From contig NZ_QGOK01000003.1 in assembly GCF_003259175.1 (NCBI RefSeq), forward strand, positions 186,001 through 250,000: a stretch of 64,000 bases of DNA, read 5' to 3'. A model generated the notes under the pieces. The model was not told where the DNA came from. It did not search any database and was given only the letters and a program-made list of their open reading frames with translations. Positions 17,092 through 27,665 of the stretch are shown piece by piece (position 1 is the first letter of the stretch; each line of letters begins with the position of its first letter). This DNA is from Marinomonas shanghaiensis. Lineage in GTDB: Bacteria > Pseudomonadota > Gammaproteobacteria > Pseudomonadales > Marinomonadaceae. The position numbers and the translations under genes are program-made.

Positions 17092-17907
17092 GTGGTGGAA
17101 GACTTTGCCGATAACTTGCAGCTGTTATGCAGTTTCTACAAATCTGTAGCGGATGTGTGTCGTCGATTAAACATTAATCGTGCGCAGTTTAATCGCTATT
17201 TAAATGGAACAACGGTTCCTAGCCACAGTACTCAGCGACGTATTGGTGAGTTTTTTGGCGTCGAACCCAGTGAAATGCTTTTGCCTCATGCGCAATTCGT
17301 TAAGCTGGTGCAATCGCGCCCCATTCGCCAGAGTGATGAAGTGAAAAGTTTGACACCTGAGCAGCAACAATTTAACCAGCTTAATCAATCTGGTCAGCAC
17401 GGTTTGACGAAATACAGCGGCTATTACTTTGAGTATTATCTTTCCATGGCGTGTCCTGGAAAAATTCTGCGTACCTTGGTGCATATCGAGTCGCAAGGTG
17501 ACAAAACATACTATCATCGCACCGAGCGACTTAATCCTAGAAACCTAAAGAAGTCTTTTCATGGTGTGTACAGTGGGGTAGTGCAATTGCTGTCAGATCG
17601 GTTGTTTTTGATCGATTATGAAAGACAAACTCATGTGGAAATGACCCAGACGATTCTTTATCCTTCTTTTCAAAACCGTGTTGAACGATTAACAGGGTTG
17701 CGTTTAGGTGTGTCGGGAAGTGGTGAAAGAGCGCCATGCTGCGCACGTGTTGTGTACGAATATTTAGGCTTGAATATCAATAATAAGCGCGCTATGGCGC
17801 AATGTGGTCTGTACGATATAGACAGTGATCAAATAGATAAAGATATTTGCCAGTCAATCAGAAATGACATGAAAGAGGGTGACTGGCATTTTAGGGCGCG
17901 ATTTTAG
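17092..17907 (+). CDS. XRE-type helix-turn-helix transcriptional regulator
   Basis: This 271-residue protein has an N-terminal lambda-repressor-like HTH (about residues 17-60, with SVADVCRRLNINRAQFNRYL as the recognition region). It is followed by a roughly 190-residue domain I do not recognise, which contains aromatic-rich YSGYYFEYYLS near 105. The start is one of two adjacent GTG codons (17092 or 17095) preceded by a GCGGGGG ribosome site. It is divergent from the AGCS-aspA-ansA operon, with a palindrome between them, so regulation of that operon is the natural guess. The C-terminal part may sense an amino acid, but no known ligand-binding fold is apparent. It overlaps the convergent DUF2986 gene by four bases. 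Confidence 0.78.
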   Translation: MVEDFADNLQLLCSFYKSVADVCRRLNINRAQFNRYLNGTTVPSHSTQRRIGEFFGVEPSEMLLPHAQFVKLVQSRPIRQSDEVKSLTPEQQQFNQLNQSGQHGLTKYSGYYFEYYLSMACPGKILRTLVHIESQGDKTYYHRTERLNPRNLKKSFHGVYSGVVQLLSDRLFLIDYERQTHVEMTQTILYPSFQNRVERLTGLRLGVSGSGERAPCCARVVYEYLGLNINNKRAMAQCGLYDIDSDQIDKDICQSIRNDMKEGDWHFRARF

Positions 17908-18101
17908 GCGTCTTTTGTTTCGCTTGTGTCAGGTGTTTCTGCAGCGGCCTCTGTGCTTGGGTTTGCCATGGCTTCTTCTTCCATTTTAGCGCGTTCTGCT
18001 TTGGAAATGTACTTAGGCTTGGCTTTTTTGGGGTTGGCTTTCAAATTGGCTTGTTTAATGCGTTTGGTAAGAATGTCTTTGATTTTTTTACGGCGGTTCA
18101 T
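17904..18101 (-). CDS. Small basic protein, DUF2986 family
   Basis: This 65-residue protein has a very lysine-rich N-terminal half (MNRRKKIKDILTKRIKQAN) containing PKYISKAERAKMEEEA, then a low-complexity alanine/threonine/acidic tail. The opening is characteristic of DUF2986, a short gammaproteobacterial family of unknown function; its charge suggests nucleic acid or ribosome binding, which is not shown. Its stop overlaps the convergent HTH regulator gene. A possible ribosome site, AGGAAC, is present at normal distance on the minus strand. Confidence 0.7.
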   Translation of the reverse strand: MNRRKKIKDILTKRIKQANLKANPKKAKPKYISKAERAKMEEEAMANPSTEAAAETPDTSETKDA

Positions 18102-18167
18102 ATTTTGTTCCTAAAATGACGCGGTTGTCTGATTTAATAACCCAAGAATGACATTCAAGGAACGAAA

Positions 18168-18198
18168 AAAAAGCCCTGATCAGTGATCAGGGCTTTTT
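18168..18198 (-). terminator. Rho-independent terminator of tRNA-Leu
   Basis: Stem AAAAAGCCCTGATC / GATCAGGGCTTTTT with a 3-nt loop lies 5 bp downstream of the tRNA on the minus strand, followed by a T run on that strand. Confidence 0.88.
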
Positions 18199-18202
18199 AT
18201 GT

Positions 18203-18287
18203 TGGTACCAGTAGGCGGACTCGAACCGCCACACCCGAAGGCAACGGATTTTGAATCCGTCGTGTCTACCAATTCCACCATACTGGC
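18203..18287 (-). tRNA. tRNA-Leu(CAA)
   Basis: This 85-nt class II tRNA is read on the minus strand. The acceptor GCCAGTA pairs with TACTGGT (G1-U72 wobble), and A-CCA is encoded. The anticodon stem is ACGGA / TCCGT around loop TTCAAAA, giving anticodon CAA for UUG codons. A long variable arm TGCCTTCGGGTG and T loop GTTCGAGTC are visible. It lies back to back with queA, as in several pseudomonad-like genomes. Confidence 0.97.
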
Positions 18288-18306
18288 CTTGAAAAAGGTG
18301 AGGCGT

Positions 18307-18334
18307 ATTCTAGGGTATTTAAAAGATAAGTCAA
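18307..18334 (-). promoter_or_regulatory. Sigma-70 promoter of tRNA-Leu
   Basis: On the minus strand TTGACT (-35, 18329-18334) and TAGAAT (-10, 18307-18312) are separated by 16 bp, leaving a short leader of about 13 nt before the mature tRNA end. Confidence 0.7.
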
Positions 18335-18445
18335 CGCCTCTTGGTGTTATTTTTTATCTTTTTAACATCTGTTCGCTTGGAAGTACCTTTTTGGGTGGAT
18401 TTTCGCTAGAATACTGGGTCGTTTTTCCTAGGTAGCTTTCTTTTC

Positions 18446-20658
<2,213 letters not shown>

Positions 20659-20730
20659 TAAACAAAATTATGTCAATTGCTTTACGCAAGAAATGACAAC
20701 AGTTTCATAAACCATTGGAGAGTTAACACC

Positions 20731-21057
20731 ATGATCGCATTGATCTCACCAGCTTACGCTGAAGGCGGCGCACCAGCAGATGCAGGTATTTTTAACCTAG
20801 TACTTCTTGCGGGCTTCGTTGTCATTTTTTACTTCCTTATGTGGCGCCCACAAGCGAAACGTGCAAAAGAGCATAAAAACTTGATTGCATCGCTAGCGAA
20901 AGGTACTGAGGTAGTAACTGGCGGTGGTGTATTAGGTAAAGTGTCTAAAGTAGACGATAACTATGTAGTACTTGAAGTGTCTGAAGGCATTGAAATGAAA
21001 TTTCAAAAGTCTTCTGTTGCTGCAGTATTGCCAAAAGGAACGTTGAAGTCTATTTAA
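20731..21057 (+). CDS. yajC: Preprotein translocase accessory subunit YajC
   Basis: This 108-residue protein has one transmembrane helix (about residues 20-40, FNLVLLAGFVVIFYFLMW) followed by the RPQAKRAKEHK stretch and a small soluble domain with TGGGVLGKV. It associates with SecDF and YidC in the inner membrane. The upstream in-frame codon at 20677 is rejected: the ATG at 20731 has TTGGAGAG upstream and begins MIALISPAYAEG as in homologues. It is separated from secD by a terminator and about 115 bp, so secDF may also be read from their own promoter. Confidence 0.93.
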   Translation: MIALISPAYAEGGAPADAGIFNLVLLAGFVVIFYFLMWRPQAKRAKEHKNLIASLAKGTEVVTGGGVLGKVSKVDDNYVVLEVSEGIEMKFQKSSVAAVLPKGTLKSI

Positions 21058-21066
21058 CCTTCCTGG

Positions 21067-21097
21067 AAAAGCGCCTAGTGTAGGCGCTTTTCTTTTT
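21067..21097 (+). terminator. Rho-independent terminator after yajC
   Basis: Stem AAAAGCGCCTA / TAGGCGCTTTT with GTG loop, then CTTTTT. It lies within the yajC-secD gap and probably attenuates read-through into secD. Confidence 0.85.
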
Positions 21098-21171
21098 CCG
21101 ATTTATTAAATTTTGAGATGTTTGCACTGTGTTGCGAATAACAGTCTCATTTTAGGTGTAAAGGATTTTTC

Positions 21172-23022
21172 ATGCTTAACAAGTACCCCTTGTGGAAGTA
21201 TTTGCTAATTCTTCTTGTTTTGGCTTTGGGGCTACTCTATGCCTTCCCAAACCTTTATCCGGATGATCCAGCGCTACAACTATCTACCCAAAAAGCAACG
21301 GCGGTTGTTGATGAGCAAGCTTTGCTAAGAGCAAAAAATGCGCTTGCTACTGCGAATATAGAATTGAAAGAAGCAGAGCTTACCTCTGCTGGCGGTACCT
21401 TGCGCTTTAATAGCGGTGAGGACCAACTGGCTGCTAAGCCTATTGTGGCGGCAGCTTTGGGTGATGACTTTGTAACCGCGCTTAACCTAGTTCCTACAAC
21501 ACCTGAGTGGTTGTCTTCATTGGGTGCTGGGCCTGCTAAATTGGGGCTTGATTTGCGTGGCGGTGTGCATTTTCTATTAGAAGTGGATACTCCAGCGGCG
21601 CTTAAGCAACGACTTGAAGTAAGCGCAAGTGAGATGAAGGCAATACTGCGCAAGGATCGTGTGCGTTATCGTAGTGTGGATATAGAAGATGGCGTTCTAT
21701 CTGTGCGTTTCTTGCAGTCGGGTGATTTATCGTCCGCTGAAGCGCTGCTGAAAGGTGAGTTTCCTGAATATCGTTATGCGACTCGTCAAGAAGCGGGTGA
21801 GTTTTATTTGGATGTGACTTTTACGGAAGCGGCTAAGAAGGAAATTGAAGCCTATGCTTTGCAGCAGAACTTAACAACGCTGCGAAACCGTGTTAACGAA
21901 CTGGGTGTGGCTGAGCCGCTTGTTCAGCGTCAAGGCAGTAACCGTATCGTTGTTGAATTGCCAGGTGTGCAAGATACCGCTGCGGCAAAACGTATTATTG
22001 GTGCAACGGCGAACTTAGAGTTTCATCTGGAAGCGGGCTTGGAAGACAATGGCGCTGACATAGAAACCTTGACCTTCCGTGATGGCAGTGGGCGTACGGC
22101 ACGTTTAGAGCGCGACATTATTATTACGGGTGACAGCGTTTCTGATGCTAGCTCATCGTTTGATGAGAATGGTCGTCCGCAAGTGAATATTAGCTTGGAC
22201 GGCAAAGGCGGCAGACAGATGAGTAAAGTAACTCGTTCTGCGGTTGGTCGAAACATGGCCGTTGTGTTCATTGAGCATAAGTCTCGTAGTCGTTTTGTTG
22301 AGACAGACGGCAAGATGGAAGAAGTGCGAAGAAGTTATAGTGAGAAAGGCATTATTTCTTTGGCAACGATTCAAACCACTTTGGGGAATTCTTTCCGTAT
22401 TACCGGATTGGACAGCCCTCGTGAGTCTTCTGAACTTGCTTTGTTGCTTCGTGCTGGTGCCTTAGCAGCGCCTATCTATTTTGTTGAAGAGCGTACCATA
22501 GGCCCGAGTTTGGGTGCTGAAAACATTAAGTTGGGCATCAACTCTGCGCAAATCGGTTTGCTGGTTGTTATGTTGTTCATGCTGATTTACTACAAGGTAT
22601 TTGGTATTTTTGCCAATGTGTCTTTGGCGTTGAACATTATTCTTTTGATGGCTTGTATGTCTATCTTAGGGGCCACCCTCACTTTGCCGGGTATTGCTGG
22701 TATTGTGTTGACGATGGGGATGGCGGTGGATGCAAACGTGTTGATTTTCTCAAGGATTAGAGAGGAGTTGGCGAGTGGTATGCCAAGTCAACAGGCCATA
22801 CATTCTGGCTTTAATCGTGCATTTACGACGATTCTTGATGCGAATATCACAACCTTGCTTGTGGCTGTTATTTTGTTTGCGGTAGGCACTGGACCTGTTA
22901 AAGGTTTTGCTGTGACTTTGTCGTTGGGTATTCTTACTTCGATGTTTACGGCAATTGTCGTCACTCGTGCGCAGGTTAACCTTGTGTATGGTGGTCGTAA
23001 AAACAAGAAATTGTATATTTAG
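21172..23022 (+). CDS. secD: Protein translocase subunit SecD
   Basis: This 616-residue RND-type membrane protein works with SecF to use the proton motive force late in Sec export. TM1 is at about 8-26 and LGLDLRGG at 124-131 is the SecD signature. A large periplasmic head follows (TTLRNRVNELGVAEPLVQRQ region near 240), then five C-terminal helices with GMAVDANVLIF and the following IREE motif. The ribosome site AAAGGA is well placed. secF starts 9 nt downstream. Confidence 0.97.
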   Translation: MLNKYPLWKYLLILLVLALGLLYAFPNLYPDDPALQLSTQKATAVVDEQALLRAKNALATANIELKEAELTSAGGTLRFNSGEDQLAAKPIVAAALGDDFVTALNLVPTTPEWLSSLGAGPAKLGLDLRGGVHFLLEVDTPAALKQRLEVSASEMKAILRKDRVRYRSVDIEDGVLSVRFLQSGDLSSAEALLKGEFPEYRYATRQEAGEFYLDVTFTEAAKKEIEAYALQQNLTTLRNRVNELGVAEPLVQRQGSNRIVVELPGVQDTAAAKRIIGATANLEFHLEAGLEDNGADIETLTFRDGSGRTARLERDIIITGDSVSDASSSFDENGRPQVNISLDGKGGRQMSKVTRSAVGRNMAVVFIEHKSRSRFVETDGKMEEVRRSYSEKGIISLATIQTTLGNSFRITGLDSPRESSELALLLRAGALAAPIYFVEERTIGPSLGAENIKLGINSAQIGLLVVMLFMLIYYKVFGIFANVSLALNIILLMACMSILGATLTLPGIAGIVLTMGMAVDANVLIFSRIREELASGMPSQQAIHSGFNRAFTTILDANITTLLVAVILFAVGTGPVKGFAVTLSLGILTSMFTAIVVTRAQVNLVYGGRKNKKLYI

Positions 23023-23031
23023 GAGAGCGCC

Positions 23032-23946
23032 ATGAAAGTGACAAATATTCCATTTATGGCAATGCGTAAAATCGTAGCTGCTTTTTCGGTTGCGCTGATC
23101 CTGATTTCTCTTGGTTCTTTGGCGACAAAAGGCTTGCAGTTTGGTCTCGATTTTACGGGCGGTACTTTGATTGAGGTAGCTTATAAAGAAGCGCCAAAAT
23201 TAGACGATGTTCGTGAGCTGCTTGGACAAAATGGCTACAGCGATGTTGTAGTACAGAATTTTGGTTCTACGACTGATGTTGTGGTGCGTATGGCGAATGC
23301 CTACACCCCGACTTTAGGGGATGAAGTACTATCAACGCTGCAAAACCACGGATCAAATGAGGTGACGCTGCAGCGTTCAGAGTTTGTTGGTGCTCAAGTA
23401 GGTGAAGAGTTGCGTGAGCAGGGTGGCTTGGGCATGTTACTTGCCTTGGCAATCGTGATGATTTACGTGGCAGTGCGTTTCCAATTCAAATTTTCTCTCG
23501 CTTCTGTGATTGCATTGATACACGACGTTATCATCACCTTAGGTTTCTTTTCTCTGTTTGAGGTGGAATTTGATTTAACTGTACTGGCGGCTTTGTTGGC
23601 TGTGGTGGGTTATTCACTTAATGATACGATTGTTGTGTGTGATAGGATTCGTGAAAATTTCCGTATTATGCGCGACACTACGCCATATGATTTGGTCAAT
23701 GATTCGATTAACCAGACGCTAGATCGTACCTTGATTACTTCGATGACTACCTTGTTTGTTTTAGTAGTGTTGTTTTTCTTGGGTGGTGAAGCGATTCATA
23801 ATTTCTCCATGGCGTTATTGGTCGGTATTATCATTGGTACTTACTCTTCTATTTTCGTGGCGGCAAATTTGTTGTTGGCGATGGATGTGAAGAGAGAAGA
23901 CTTGATTCCTGCACCGAAAGAAGAATTAGAAGACGATCTACCTTAG
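23032..23946 (+). CDS. secF: Protein translocase subunit SecF
   Basis: This 304-residue partner of SecD has TM1 near residues 12-32, then the SecF signature GLDFTGGTLIEV and a short periplasmic domain. Five further helices include VGYSLNDTIVVCDRIREN, the conserved D/R motif in the proton path. A GGAGAG ribosome site precedes the ATG. It is the last gene of the queA-secF unit and is followed by a strong terminator. Confidence 0.97.
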   Translation: MKVTNIPFMAMRKIVAAFSVALILISLGSLATKGLQFGLDFTGGTLIEVAYKEAPKLDDVRELLGQNGYSDVVVQNFGSTTDVVVRMANAYTPTLGDEVLSTLQNHGSNEVTLQRSEFVGAQVGEELREQGGLGMLLALAIVMIYVAVRFQFKFSLASVIALIHDVIITLGFFSLFEVEFDLTVLAALLAVVGYSLNDTIVVCDRIRENFRIMRDTTPYDLVNDSINQTLDRTLITSMTTLFVLVVLFFLGGEAIHNFSMALLVGIIIGTYSSIFVAANLLLAMDVKREDLIPAPKEELEDDLP

Positions 23947-23970
23947 CGTATTTTGTTGTCTGGTACTGTC

Positions 23971-23999
23971 AAAAAAGCCTGCTTCATGCAGGCTTTTTT
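23971..23999 (+). terminator. Rho-independent terminator after secF
   Basis: AAAAAAGCCTGC / GCAGGCTTTTTT stem with a 5-nt loop, 25 bp after the secF stop. Confidence 0.9.
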
Positions 24000-24103
24000 G
24001 TAGACTTTCTTGGTCAATGTGGTTTTATTGAGCAGACTGAAGTTGTGATCATTGGTTCTGTCCTGGTCATTTATGTGTTTTAAGTTGGGGTGAATTTTTC
24101 AAT

Positions 24104-25093
24104 ATGCGTTTTTGGCTGTTTGGTTCGTTGCTCATGTTTATGAGTGTTCAGGCTAAGGCTTTGGATTTTGCGGCTATGGATAAAACCGCTCAGGGCTTTT
24201 CGAACATTAAGACAATCCACATTGCCCATAATGGGCAAGTAGTTTGGGCAAAAGCCTATAATAAAGCCGATATTAACGCGGTGGCGAATATTAAGTCAGC
24301 GTCGAAGTCGCTGATGTCTGCCATTGTTGGTATGACAATTGATCGCGGCGTCATAGAGGGAGTTGATCAGCCTATCGTGTCCTTGCTGTCTAAGCAATTG
24401 CCCAATAACCCAGATCCGCGTTTAAAGGATATTACGGTAGGGCACTTGCTGTCGATGCAGGCGGGCTTGGAGCGAACCTCAGGGCGTAATTATGGCCGTT
24501 GGGTGGTGAGTGATGACTGGGTAAAGACGGCTTTATCTTGGCCTTTTGTTGATGCTGTCGGTGGCGATATGCAGTATTCAACGGGCAATACGCATTTGTT
24601 ATCCGCTATTGTTATGCAGCAAAGTGGCCAGCATACTTATCTTTTGGCTAACCAGTGGTTGCAAGGTTCCGGTGTTTCGATACAAAGTTGGGAGATGAGT
24701 CCAAAAGGGATTCCAATGGGGGGCAACCAGGTGGGCATGACTCCTGCTTCGTTGTTGGCGTTTGGTGAGTTGTATCGACGCGGTGGTGTGACTGAGTCGG
24801 GTAAGCGTTTGCTCTCTAAAGAATGGATCACGCAGAGTTGGACACCAAGAACGCAGTCTCGCTTTCATGAAGGTGAGTACGGTTATGGTTGGTTTATTCA
24901 AACTTTTGCTGGCGTACAAGGTTATTACGGGTGGGGTTATGGTGGGCAGATGATTTACGTATTGCCCGAATTGGCGTTGACTGTTGCGATCACGTCAGAG
25001 GAGACATTGCCTTCTGGTCGTACGGGTTATCGAGACAGTTTGCATGACATGTTAAGTAACGATATTGTGCCTGTTATCAGTGCGGCCCAATGA
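24104..25093 (+). CDS. Secreted serine hydrolase, beta-lactamase class C-like
   Basis: This 329-residue protein has a signal peptide (residues 1-19, ending VQAKA). The penicillin-binding/class C fold motifs are S65-A-S-K68, Y158-S-T and a late GWGYGGQ that replaces the usual HxG triad motif. These are features of COG1680 esterase/hydrolase proteins, which include EstB-type esterases and nylon-oligomer hydrolases. The YST in place of YxN argues against a true beta-lactamase. It should act in the periplasm on an ester or amide that cannot be named. It stands alone between secF and psd and may be a single-gene unit. Confidence 0.8.
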   Translation: MRFWLFGSLLMFMSVQAKALDFAAMDKTAQGFSNIKTIHIAHNGQVVWAKAYNKADINAVANIKSASKSLMSAIVGMTIDRGVIEGVDQPIVSLLSKQLPNNPDPRLKDITVGHLLSMQAGLERTSGRNYGRWVVSDDWVKTALSWPFVDAVGGDMQYSTGNTHLLSAIVMQQSGQHTYLLANQWLQGSGVSIQSWEMSPKGIPMGGNQVGMTPASLLAFGELYRRGGVTESGKRLLSKEWITQSWTPRTQSRFHEGEYGYGWFIQTFAGVQGYYGWGYGGQMIYVLPELALTVAITSEETLPSGRTGYRDSLHDMLSNDIVPVISAAQ

Positions 25094-25131
25094 TAGAAAT
25101 GGATAGAAATGGATAGAAATAGATAGAAATA
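25092..25131 (+). repeat. Four tandem 10-bp repeats (GATAGAAATG)
   Basis: Four copies of GATAGAAATG (the third and fourth end in A) run directly from the stop codon of the serine hydrolase gene into the terminator stem. The origin is probably replication slippage. Confidence 0.9.
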
Positions 25132-25162
25132 ACAAAGCCTGCTCAGAGCAGGCTTTGTTATT
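25128..25162. terminator. Bidirectional terminator between serine hydrolase and psd
   Basis: A 16-bp stem AATAACAAAGCCTGCT / AGCAGGCTTTGTTATT with a minimal loop lies between convergent genes. The T tract is weak but the stem is strong. Confidence 0.75.
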
Positions 25163-25176
25163 GATTTTGGGTGGGG

Positions 25177-26037
25177 TTATTGCTTGATAACTTGACCGAA
25201 CTGCATGCCCATTTTGGTTGGGGTTTCTGCTTGTAGGGATTCTTCCCAATTGATGGCGTTTTTACCAAACAATACAATGGCAGTGGATCCTAGTTTGAAT
25301 CGACCCATTTCTTCGCCTTTGTTAATGTTTATTTTGCTGAGTTGATCGTAGTCCCAAGTGACGACATTTTTATTAAATGGTGTTACTTGTCCTGCCCATA
25401 CGGTTTCAATGCTGGCGACAATCATAGCGCCAACCAGTATCACCGCCATTGGACCTGCCTCTGTATCGAATAAGCAAACCGTTCGTTCGTTGCGAGCAAA
25501 AACGTTAGGGATTTGCTCTGCGGTTACCTTGTTTACTGAAAATAGTTTGCCCGGAATATGGATCATTTTGGTGAGTTTGCCAGTGAGTGGCATGTGCACA
25601 CGATGATAGTCCTTGGGTGATAGATAAACGGTTGCAAAAGAGCCGCCTAAAAACTGATTGGATAGCGATGCGTCACCTCCTAGTAGGCTGGTTAGGCTGT
25701 AATAATGGCCTTTGGCTTGGAACAGTGTGCCGTGTTCTATTTTGCCGAGTTGGCTAATGGCGCCATCTGCTGGACAGGCGATGCTGTTTTCTTCGTTACA
25801 GATAGGGCGTAGTTCGGGGCGAATGGCACGAGTGAAAAAATCATTAAAATTTCGGTAAGACAGTGGATCGCTGTTTACCGCTTCGCTCATGTCAACTTGG
25901 TATTTTTTTACAAACTGGCTGATGAAGGTATTTTTTACCCAAGTATTTTCACACTCGGCTATCTTGCCGATAACACGTGATAGGGTTTTTTGTGGAGTGA
26001 TGTGTTGTGCAAATGCAAAAAGTTGATCTTTAGTCAC
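25177..26037 (-). CDS. psd: Phosphatidylserine decarboxylase proenzyme
   Basis: This 286-residue enzyme makes phosphatidylethanolamine. It self-cleaves at the LGST motif (249-252), with S251 becoming the pyruvoyl group, and the D91-H147-S251 triad for self-cleavage is present (D in CPADGAISQ, H in YHRVHMP). Length and motif match E. coli Psd. The product of PssA, whose gene end is at the left edge, is its substrate. It lies upstream of the HDOD-motAB block in the same arrangement as Pseudomonas, where a rhodanese gene usually intervenes but is absent here. The HDOD gene ends 23 bp upstream on the same strand. Confidence 0.96.
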   Translation of the reverse strand: MTKDQLFAFAQHITPQKTLSRVIGKIAECENTWVKNTFISQFVKKYQVDMSEAVNSDPLSYRNFNDFFTRAIRPELRPICNEENSIACPADGAISQLGKIEHGTLFQAKGHYYSLTSLLGGDASLSNQFLGGSFATVYLSPKDYHRVHMPLTGKLTKMIHIPGKLFSVNKVTAEQIPNVFARNERTVCLFDTEAGPMAVILVGAMIVASIETVWAGQVTPFNKNVVTWDYDQLSKININKGEEMGRFKLGSTAIVLFGKNAINWEESLQAETPTKMGMQFGQVIKQ

Positions 26038-26060
26038 GTTATTTGTCCTAGTAGGTGAGT

Positions 26061-27545
26061 TTATAAGGTGGAGTGGCTGATTATAGAAACGATCTGCTTA
26101 AGCGTTTTATAATCGTTCTCACTGAATTTTTTACGTGTTTCTAGCCAAAATATGACCATTTCATGTGCTGATGTTGGTGTTGAGGCAAGCATAAGATGGC
26201 TGTTTTTATCAATAATTTGGTCTGATGTGTGTGGTAACTCAGTTAATATTTTGTCAAGTTTCTCCCCATTTAGATGGCTAGCCGATCTTTTCTGCGCCAG
26301 CTTTTTGAAGACGTTTGAGGGGGCATTCCACTTTATCGCTTTGATGGCGTCTATATTGTAGCCGGACTGATAAAGCGGCGATACTTTATTGTCAGAATGT
26401 CTAAATAAGATACAGTGCTGGGTGTTAGGGATGGTCTTTAAGATCGTTTTTAGTGCCAGGTTTGCCCTTTGCTTAGTCCCCATATTCTTTGTTTTGCTCA
26501 CTGCTTTTTTGAGTTCAGCAAGAGGCGATAGCGGGCTGTGTTTCTTGGTGGTTGGCCCTGTCTTATTTGTATAAAGCATGGGGTCAAGCAGCTGTTGAGC
26601 GAGTGATATTTTCCCTCCCTTGTTAAAAAGTTTGGCTGCTTCCGTGCTTGCTAAATGCGCCGTTTGAATGATTTCACCCACGCGCCGATGCATAATGGTT
26701 GCCACAACGCGGTAGTAAAAAGGCAGATTTTTGGAATCCCATCCCATGCGATTCGCTTCATGGGCTACTTTGTTGGCGCAGTATGAAAAAATTAACGGAT
26801 TGTTAATTAAAATAGTCAGTCTTTTGTCTTCGGCAAAACCGGGCAGCTCATCTGGGTGATGCGCTAAGTGAGCGAGTGTTTGTAGCTCTTTAGCATTGGG
26901 TATGTGCTTGGTTAAAAACGATTCAATTACTTTGCTTGGGGTGTGCCAATGCGTGCAGAGGTGCACTGTGAGCTCATCAATGCGACACCCTAAGGTATTA
27001 AGTTCGGCCTGACTGGCTTTTTGCCCTTGTTTAATTTTTTGTTCAATGATTGTCATGGTCGGGTAGGCATAAAACCATAATAGCCATCTGGCCGCGTCGC
27101 GAAATAGTGTGATCCAAAAAATATCGTCTTCGTGGCTGCTGAGTTTTTCTATTGCCCAGCGGCGAGCCATCGTAGCGGCTTCGTAGCTGATTTGTATTTC
27201 GCTTAAAAAGGCGATTAATGGCGCGGATTTTTCTTTTGTACTAAGCGTGTAAGGAGCAAATTGAGGAATGAGTTTTTCGATGCGGTTCATTCCCACCATG
27301 GCGGCAGCATGAAAAGGTGTTTTTATTTCACTATTTTTATTTGGTACGATGCGATTTGCTTCATTGAGAATGGCAAATGCCAGTAATGGATCGGCTGCTA
27401 TGTTGGCTTGTATGCCATCAAGCGTATCTTCTGTTCGTTTTATTTGAGTCTTAAGGCGAGTAAGATTGACTGCTTGAACAGGAAACTTTTTGCTTTTCAG
27501 AAAATGTAGCCATTCATTTAGGCCAGAAGGTGACTTGTCTATCAT
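26061..27545 (-). CDS. HDOD domain protein, putative signalling output
   Basis: This 494-residue protein has an N-terminal HDOD domain (about residues 18-215), recognisable from FPVQAVNLTRLK, the IAADPLLAFAILNEANR block and AAAMVGMNRIEKLI. HDOD is the catalytically degenerate relative of HD-type phosphohydrolases. The C-terminal 150 residues are weakly GAF-like (ILFRHSDNKVSPLYQSGY and a terminal helical region). HDOD proteins regulate motility, c-di-GMP and stress pathways. It is divergent from motA and read in the same direction as psd, an arrangement also found in pseudomonads. A role in motility control is suggested by position only. Confidence 0.75.
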   Translation of the reverse strand: MIDKSPSGLNEWLHFLKSKKFPVQAVNLTRLKTQIKRTEDTLDGIQANIAADPLLAFAILNEANRIVPNKNSEIKTPFHAAAMVGMNRIEKLIPQFAPYTLSTKEKSAPLIAFLSEIQISYEAATMARRWAIEKLSSHEDDIFWITLFRDAARWLLWFYAYPTMTIIEQKIKQGQKASQAELNTLGCRIDELTVHLCTHWHTPSKVIESFLTKHIPNAKELQTLAHLAHHPDELPGFAEDKRLTILINNPLIFSYCANKVAHEANRMGWDSKNLPFYYRVVATIMHRRVGEIIQTAHLASTEAAKLFNKGGKISLAQQLLDPMLYTNKTGPTTKKHSPLSPLAELKKAVSKTKNMGTKQRANLALKTILKTIPNTQHCILFRHSDNKVSPLYQSGYNIDAIKAIKWNAPSNVFKKLAQKRSASHLNGEKLDKILTELPHTSDQIIDKNSHLMLASTPTSAHEMVIFWLETRKKFSENDYKTLKQIVSIISHSTL

Positions 27546-27665
27546 AGCTGGTTACATTAGTGGCTCTTGTTGATGTGTGTTTAACGCGCTCTTATGTTTT
27601 TGATCTCATTAATCATACTGTATATTGAGGTGAGAGAATACTTTGTCGGTATTAAGGAATAAAAT

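Noticed and set aside
21255..21653. 132-codon open frame on the minus strand inside secD
   Set aside because: Shadow of a real gene; serine/proline-rich composition with no domain, no ribosome site, and secD covers the whole region.
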